From positions 19,145,245 through 19,209,244 of the forward strand of contig OZ038528.1 of NCBI GenBank assembly GCA_964036665.1: a stretch of 64,000 nucleotides of DNA. The letters are read 5' to 3'. The DNA comes from Gordius sp. MW1 (taxonomy: Eukaryota > Nematomorpha > Gordioida > Gordea > Gordiidae). Positions 58,492-64,000 of this stretch are shown piece after piece (positions within the stretch are counted from its first letter, which is position 1; every line of letters starts with the position of its first letter). The translations under genes and the position numbers were made by a program. The notes beneath the pieces were generated by a model. That model was given only the letters and a program-made list of their open reading frames with translations. It searched no databases and was not told the DNA's origin.

Positions 58492-59895
58492 TAGTGATGC
58501 GGAAAAACAGAGAAAAATCTCGGTCTCGTCTCGAAAAACCGAGACGAGAATTTGAAAAATGGAGTCGAGATCGAGACGAGAATTTTGGTGTCGAGACGAG
58601 ACGAGATTTGTTCGGCGAGATCTCGACTTTTTATTGGTCGTTAGATTCTAAAATTTTAGGCCTAGAATGAGTTATGATGGAATAGTAAATATTACTAAAG
58701 CATATTTGAACTTTGCAGTTACTCATCCTGCATGATGCGGTAATTATAAATTAGTGTTCAATCAGTTTCAATTATACAAGTTAAACTAAGGTGGCTTGAG
58801 ATTTTTGAGCACCCGCCTAACGATCTCAAAAGTTCAATAGAATATTTAATGACACCGTAATCGATTAAATCTTAAATCATGAGTTTTTTTAAACGTTTTT
58901 ATGCTTCAACTAACAGTATACCTCCCAAATTATAGTTTTGTCATATGCGTCACTTTTCACATTATATGCTGGGTTGGCATGTGCATTCAAATTTGCTATA
59001 ATTTCTATAATTGTGCAATACAAAATAAATACCCGACCCTATGCTGTATTTTATAAATAACTATTTAATGGCAAAGTTAGTTGGAATTGGAAGTTAATTA
59101 TTTGGAGTATAAATTTTATTATAATGATTTTTGTTATAGATTAAAATACGTGCACCTTAATTTATAGTTTAAAACTTTATGTTTTTAATCCTATAATAAT
59201 GCTGCTTTTATTGTTGTTTTTACAACGTTTTAATATGTGCAACTATTTATCAATTCTATCAATAATAATATTATCATTAAAAGTCACTCACACTTTGTCG
59301 TTTATAACTATTAAACATGCAATAAACATTCTGGTCTGTAATTGATGATGGTAATATTAATGGACTTAAACGTTTGCATTAAATATGTTAAGGTGTACTC
59401 TGAAAACTTTAACCAGGGTTAATAAAGGGTCTCAATTTGTTCAATTATGCAACTAAGCCAACTATAAGCGAACTTATAATTTTTGAAGTATGTTAATAGT
59501 TGAGAGACACCGTGAATTTGATACAAATGTTATAATTTGCTAACACAATAAAATTTAATTTTCTATATTTCAACTTTATTTTTAGTTTTTTTAGTCTGCA
59601 CTTTCCATAGAAAATGTTATCTTTATGAATTAATTTATATCTTCATATTGTCAAGGAGATGTCGTGGTCCGCTATATCTTTAAAAAGCTTGTGCATTATT
59701 TTCAAAATATACAAAAGTTTGCGTTTGAATTTATTAACACTTATTTAATATTTTTAATAAAGAAGGAGAAATTTTTATTCCGTTTATTTTTTTTAAAGTC
59801 GAGACGAGACGAGAATTCTCGTCGAGACGAGACCGAGATTTTTCTAGACCGAGACGAGATTTTGTTTTCGAGACAGAGACGAGATCGAAACACTA
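58492..59895. mobile_element. hAT-type element with CGAGACGAGA arms, 1.4 kb
   Basis: Ends TAGTGATGCGG and CGAAACACTA (inverted, imperfect) with the perfect 8-bp duplication ATAACACT (58484-58491, 59896-59903). Both arms are made of CGAGACGAGA-type words in inverse orientation (58520-58630 and 59797-59890). The interior is AT-rich with no transposase frame. Confidence 0.9.
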
Positions 59896-60114
59896 ATAAC
59901 ACTAATACCCCTCCCTGTAGTATAATCCTTGTATTTATTTCTAAAACTAACGCATATTTATCATGTGTAATTACTTCAGATTTTTAAATATTTAGTAATC
60001 TTTTCACATTTTAAAGGTCTGAGGTGGAACATAATCATTATAGAAAATGAAATTTGATTTTATTATATTGCAAACTAATACATATTTATTTATATTTAGG
60101 CCTTTCTAATGTTA

Positions 60115-60760
60115 AGTAAGCTGCCCATATGTTATAGGCTTGAGAGGCAATTTGGTTAGGTTGTTGGGAGGTGGAATTGCACAAATTCTAGCAACTTGTG
60201 GACCTAAAAAGTATTAAAAAAATGTAATTCATATTTACGGGGAAAGGAAATTGTTGTGGAATTGGTAAGGCTGTTCTAAAAGGTGAAATTACACAAATCA
60301 TAGCAACTTGTGGACCTAAAAAGTATAAAAAAAATGCAAGTCTTATGTATTTAGAGAAGCAAATTGTTGGGCTGGAATTGGTAAAGTTGTTCTAGGGGGT
60401 GGAATTGCACAAATTCTGACAGCTTGTGGACCTAAAAATTATAAATAACGCATTTCGTATGTACTGGGGAAGCTAATTGTTGGGCGGAAATTGGTTAGAT
60501 TGTTCTAGGGGGTGGACTTGCAAAAATTCTGACAGCTTGTGGGCCTAAAAGGTACAAAAAGTGTAATTCTTATAAACTGCGAGAAGCAGCGTATTGGACT
60601 GGAATTTACCTAGGCAAAGTTATTCGAGGAGCAGTATGAGACACATTTTCACAACATTTAAAGGTTGACCTATAAATTCAGATTAAAAAAATTCATACAA
60701 TGTATTATTACAAGGCTGCCGTTTTGATGTTTGGGGTTTGGTAGAAATTTGACTTATGAT
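60115..60760 (-). pseudogene. Decayed inverted copy of the tandem micro-exon gene
   Basis: Reverse-complement homologue of 61283-62080. The first exon corresponds to 60760-60713 but its ATG has become ATA. Then a GTCAACCTTTAAATGTTGTG exon and four repeat exons follow, with TTTTTAG acceptors and text such as SPQAVRICAIPPPRTTLPI. The copies differ from each other by many changes, some donors are lost, and no C-terminal exon equivalent to 62082-62413 was recognised. Confidence 0.7.
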
Positions 60761-61286
60761 GCTAAAATTCTAAAACGGAAAAATGGATTGTGCGCCCTCG
60801 TTGTTTAAAATTGGAACTATTTCGCGAATCTTCGTTATTCAGATTTTATGTTATGACATATACACTTCTGCACAGCCTCCAGATTTTGAATCGTCACGAC
60901 GACCAATCATATTTTCCCAAATTTTTGCACGAGATATGTCATAACACTAAGAGCATGGATCATAACACTAACAGCGTGTGTCACAACATAAAATTTAAAC
61001 AACCACTCATATTATGGCGAAATAGTTCAATTTTAAATTTTTACGCTCCTGCACAGCCTCTAGATTTTCCATCGTCACAACGACCAATCAAATTCACCCA
61101 AATATTTGCTCCGAGTAATGTCATATCACTAACATCATGGTCAAAACACAATCAGTAAGTGTCATAACATAAAATTTAAACAACCAATCAGATTATCGCA
61201 AATTACTTCCAATTTTAAATTTATATTAATTTTTACACAATTGAGACGCTAAATCCATCTTTCCGTTTAGTTTGAATTTTAGCAAC
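60761..61286. promoter_or_regulatory. Divergent spacer between inverted gene copies
   Basis: About 500 bp shared upstream region of the two diverging copies. It holds two direct repeats (CTGCACAGCCTC..., near 60867 and 61047) and inverted words such as AAACAACCAATCAGATTA / GTTTAAAATTGGAACTA. Promoters for both copies are expected here; no clear TATA box was identified. Confidence 0.45.
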
Positions 61287-62413
61287 ATGAGTCACATTTC
61301 TGCAATTCCCAAAACATCAAAACGCCAGGGTATTTGTAGTTAGTTATACATTGTGTATGATTTTTAAAATATAAAACTTTAGGTCAACCTCTAAATGTTG
61401 TGAGAATGTGTCTCACTACAACAGCTCCTAGAACAAATTTCCCAATTCAAGCCCAACAATTTTCTTCTCCAAGTATATAACCCTTGCATTTCTTTGTACT
61501 TTTTAGGTCCACAAGCTGTGAGAATTAGTGCAATAGCTCTTCCTAGAACAAATTTGCCAATTCAGGCCCAACAATTTTTTACTCCAAGTATATAACCCTT
61601 GCATTTCTTTGTACTTTTTAGGTCCACAAGCTGTGAGAATACGTGCAATAGCTCCTCCTAGAACAAATTTCCCAATTCAAGCCCAACAATTTTCTTCTCC
61701 AAGTATATAACCCTTGCATTTCTTTGTACTTTTTAGGTCCACAAGCTGTGAGAATACGTGAAATACCTCCTCCTAGAACAAATTTGCCAATTCAGGCCCA
61801 ACAATTTTCTACTCCAAGTATATAACCCTTGCATTTCTTTGTACTTTTTAGGTCCACAAGCTGTGAGAATACGTGAAATACCTCCTCCTAGAACAAATTT
61901 GCCAATTCAGGCCCAACAATTTTCTACTCCAAGTATATAACCCTTGCATTTCTTTGTACTTTTTAGGTCCACAAGCTGTGAGAATACGTGCAATAGCTCC
62001 TCCTAGAACAAATTTCCCAATTCAAGCCCAACAATTTTCTACTCCAAGTATATAACCCTTGCATTTCTTTGTACTTTTTAGGTCCACAAGCTGTGAGAAT
62101 ACGTGCAATAGCTCCTCCTAGAACAGATTTCCCAATTCAAGCTAAGTCAATTATTATTTTCTGTAAAAAACAGGTACGCGATAAAAATACGCGTATTAAT
62201 ATTTTACGCGATTTATACATGAATACATCGCGTAATTACAATATTTTTAACTATGTAGAAAATATAGCTAAATATATTTCATATAGTGGTACTTCGCGCG
62301 TTTATAATCCTGTTAATTTTTCTTCGAACTCGCATTTTGATAATAATTCGCTTGATGTTAATACTATTCCGCGTGAAAGAGACACTAGTGATTTTACTAG
62401 TGACTCCGAATAA
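61287..62413 (+). CDS. Tandem micro-exon gene encoding a 27-aa-repeat protein, 289 aa
   Basis: Eight exons: 61287-61329, 61383-61472, five of exactly 81 bp (61507-61587, 61622-61702, 61737-61817, 61852-61932, 61967-62047), and 62082-62413. Every junction is phase 1, so each 81-bp exon adds 27 residues of the type SPQAVRIRAIAPPRTNFPIQ plus AQQFSTP. Six 34-bp introns, each from GTATATAACC to TGTACTTTTTAG, are essentially identical and contain in-frame TAA, so the array is only open when spliced. The N-terminus is MSHISAIPKTSKRQG. The last exon changes from repeat to a unique 90-residue tail (IIIFCKKQVRDKNTR, NYNIFNYVENIAKYI, a Ser/Asn-rich part, acidic end TSDFTSDSE). No domain recognised; the repeat part looks unstructured. 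A decayed mirror copy lies at 60115-60760. Confidence 0.72.
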
Positions 62414-62984
62414 AATCTTTGTTGTAAAGTAACATACTATAGTAATCAGTGTAAATATTTGCTAAAGGGGTTAAATAAACAAATGTTAGCATCTATTTAA
62501 AGTTTACTTAGCATTTTGTTTCTTTAGCCTATAATAATTATATCCCCTGAAAATGTCATACATATATATGAAACATCGCGAGGTCCACTAGTGTGAAAAT
62601 TAAGGAATATATAAAGTCATTTCAAAAGGATGCCATTTTACTTACCCAAAAATTATCACCTTCATGCCGGTCTATAATTTCATAAATCTATGACAATAAC
62701 AGTTTCTCTAAGGGAAAAAAAATATATAAATTAGTTTCAATACGAAGGGATTATTAACGATCTATCGTCTTATTTATTAATTCTAATCTAAAGGCGCGAC
62801 GAGGAAAAAAAATACACGAAAATAAGTTTAGAGATATATTTTAGTTTTCTACATTTTTTTCCTTCTTTTATTATTATCGACACACCAAAAATATAATAAT
62901 CATCATTCTACGAGCGATATCGAGGTTATCAAATATATTTGCTAAATCACGTTAATAAAATAACGATCTTAATTCGATATAATA
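62414..62984. other. AT-rich spacer
   Basis: Holds the probable 3' UTR of the micro-exon gene and, on the other strand, one candidate HOOK exon at 62646-62687. Otherwise nothing recognised. Confidence 0.45.
62646..62687 (-). CDS. HOOK: Candidate HOOK CH-domain exon
   Basis: A 42-bp segment with a GTCATAG acceptor and TTTGG|GTAAGT donor on the - strand encodes IYEIIDRHEGDNFW. The EGDNFW end resembles the EVGDNWR segment of the HOOK N-terminal CH domain. If correct, the HOOK gene continues to the right and the micro-exon gene lies in one of its introns. The match is short and the exons that should follow it (before 57809) were not found, so this is tentative. Confidence 0.25.
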
Positions 62985-64000
62985 AAACTCGTGCCTTCGG
63001 CCCTCGTGGGAAGGGGGAGAAGGGAAGGGAAGAGGGGAAGGGAAGGGGGGACGACTTATCTGTACTTCGTATAAATGTATCATATTTGCTATGCAATTTA
63101 TGGGCGAGAAAGGTGGGAAGGGGCGAGAATGCCTATAGGGGGGGGGTATTAAATGCCTAATGATTAATTAATTATTAATACAAATTTTCCATTTATATGC
63201 AAAATGGAATATAGGCAAGGGTTAGATTTAGTGTTTGCATCTAGTTGCGTATTACATTAGTTTTTATTGATTATGGGTCTAACAAACATTATATTATAAA
63301 ACATCACAATGTTAAGAATTTGCAGAATTGTTGGGAGAAATTTTTTGTTGAATTTGAACAATTTTTAATTAAAAAAATCAAAAATTTGGCCAATGGTCAT
63401 TTTTTCTCCATTGGTCAGTACCAACAGATACTCTATAAGTCAATGATAGCCAAAAAAACGGAAAAAAAAATTTTGATGCTCACTTTGACCAATGGTCATT
63501 TTTTTCCATTGGTCAGCAGCCAGGACACGGTAAAAGTGGATATAAATTCATAATAGTCAAAAAAAACGAAAAAAAAATTTTCAAATCACATTTTGGCCAA
63601 TGGTCATTTTTTTCCATTGGTCAGCAGCCAGCACACGGTAAAAGTGGATATAAATTCATAATAGTCCAAAAAAAACGAAAAAAAAAGTTTTCGAATCACA
63701 TTTTGGCCAATGGTCATTTTATTCCATTGGTCAGCAGCCAGCGGACGGCCAAAAAGTGATAATAGCAATGGTAGGAACAGGAACAATCATAATAGTCAAA
63801 AAAAAACGAAAAAAATATTTTCGATTCACATTTTGGCCAATGGTCATTTTTTCCATCGGTCAGGAGCCAGCGGATGGCCAAAAAGTCATAATAGCAATGG
63901 TAGTAACAGGAACAATCATAATAGTCAAAAAAAAACGAAAAAATAAACTCGGATTCACATTTTGGCCAATGGTCATTTTTTTCATTGGTCAGCAGCCAGC
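62985..64000 (+). repeat. Satellite complex (copy 3), runs off the window
   Basis: Same order as copy 1: CTCGTGCCTTCGGCCCTCGT, GGGAA tract, ATTTATGGGCGAGAAAGG, then CCAATGGTCA...CCATTGGTCAG units near 63388, 63487, 63594, 63706, 63834 and 63962. Long stretches are nearly identical to 9090-9900, so the two copies spread recently. Confidence 0.88.

Larger units (their letters stand above)
58415..61150 (+). repeat. Dispersed CTGCACAGCCTCYAGATTTT repeat
   Basis: Three copies: 58415-58491 (cut by the hAT element at 58492), about 60867-60945 and 61047-61125. Each has CTGCACAGCCT, CGACGACCAATCA or AACGACCAATCA, and ATGTCATAACACTA. The last two lie in the divergent spacer of the inverted gene pair,where they may hold shared upstream elements. 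Confidence 0.75.

Noticed and set aside
61758-62055. 60-aa frames reading straight through the repeat units
   Set aside because: They cross the 34-bp introns and stop; the splice model explains all units and the C-terminal exon with one frame.
61383-62081. CRISPR-like array of regular repeats with spacers
   Set aside because: Both the 81-bp and 34-bp parts are repeated, there are no unique spacers, and the DNA is eukaryotic.

Overview
The window is animal nuclear DNA. It is AT-rich, with spliced genes whose introns start GT and end AG, a full-length lysine demethylase KDM4 gene, the C-terminal half of a HOOK dynein-adaptor gene, a MOCS1B/MoaC gene, and a very high load of hAT-type transposons with 8-bp target duplications. 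The mix (DUF7042-7045-type secreted protein, KDM4, HOOK, amidated-peptide precursor, Ty3/gypsy and DIRS-like retroelements) points to an invertebrate bilaterian. I cannot name the phylum from sequence alone.

Layout. 0.7-6.1 kb (+): seven exons of a cysteine-rich secreted or GPI-anchored protein, 5' end missing. 7.0-23.5 kb (-): a complete 15-exon KDM4 gene (JmjN, JmjC, PHD, extended PHD, double Tudor; 1114 aa) in which all 14 exon junctions agree in phase; its introns are packed with MITEs, a 1.75-kb hAT element and a satellite complex. 23.5-35 kb: transposon graveyard with two long TIR elements, a telomere-like cassette, a tRNA-like sequence, and a piggyBac relic split by a 2.9-kb hAT element. 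35.2-36.3 kb: a lone LicD-like exon (-) and an intronless MOCS1B-like ORF (+). 36.3-41.5 kb: AT-rich intergenic DNA with palindromic elements and a minisatellite. 41.5-45.8 kb (-): a decayed Ty3/gypsy element with 5-bp target duplication. 48.5-49.1 kb (+): a three-exon peptide-hormone-like precursor. 49.6-52.5 kb (-): a compact retroelement with identical 110-bp direct terminal repeats that encodes RT and RNase H but has no integrase or recombinase. 53.1-57.8 kb (-): HOOK C-terminal exons. 58.5-59.9 kb: a third large hAT-like element. 60.1-62.4 kb: a divergent inverted gene pair; the + copy is an open gene built from repeated 81-bp exons separated by near-identical 34-bp introns, the - copy is decayed. 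63-64 kb: a second + copy of the satellite complex seen at 9-10.8 kb.

The most unusual items are the tandem micro-exon gene at 61.3-62.4 kb, the integrase-less RT/RNase H element, the 76-aa peptide precursor, and a telomere-like cassette seen three times in different surroundings. The host genes do not form a pathway; they are independent loci in a transposon-rich region. Exon models were made by eye from reading frame, splice sites and phase, so boundaries may be off by a few bases.
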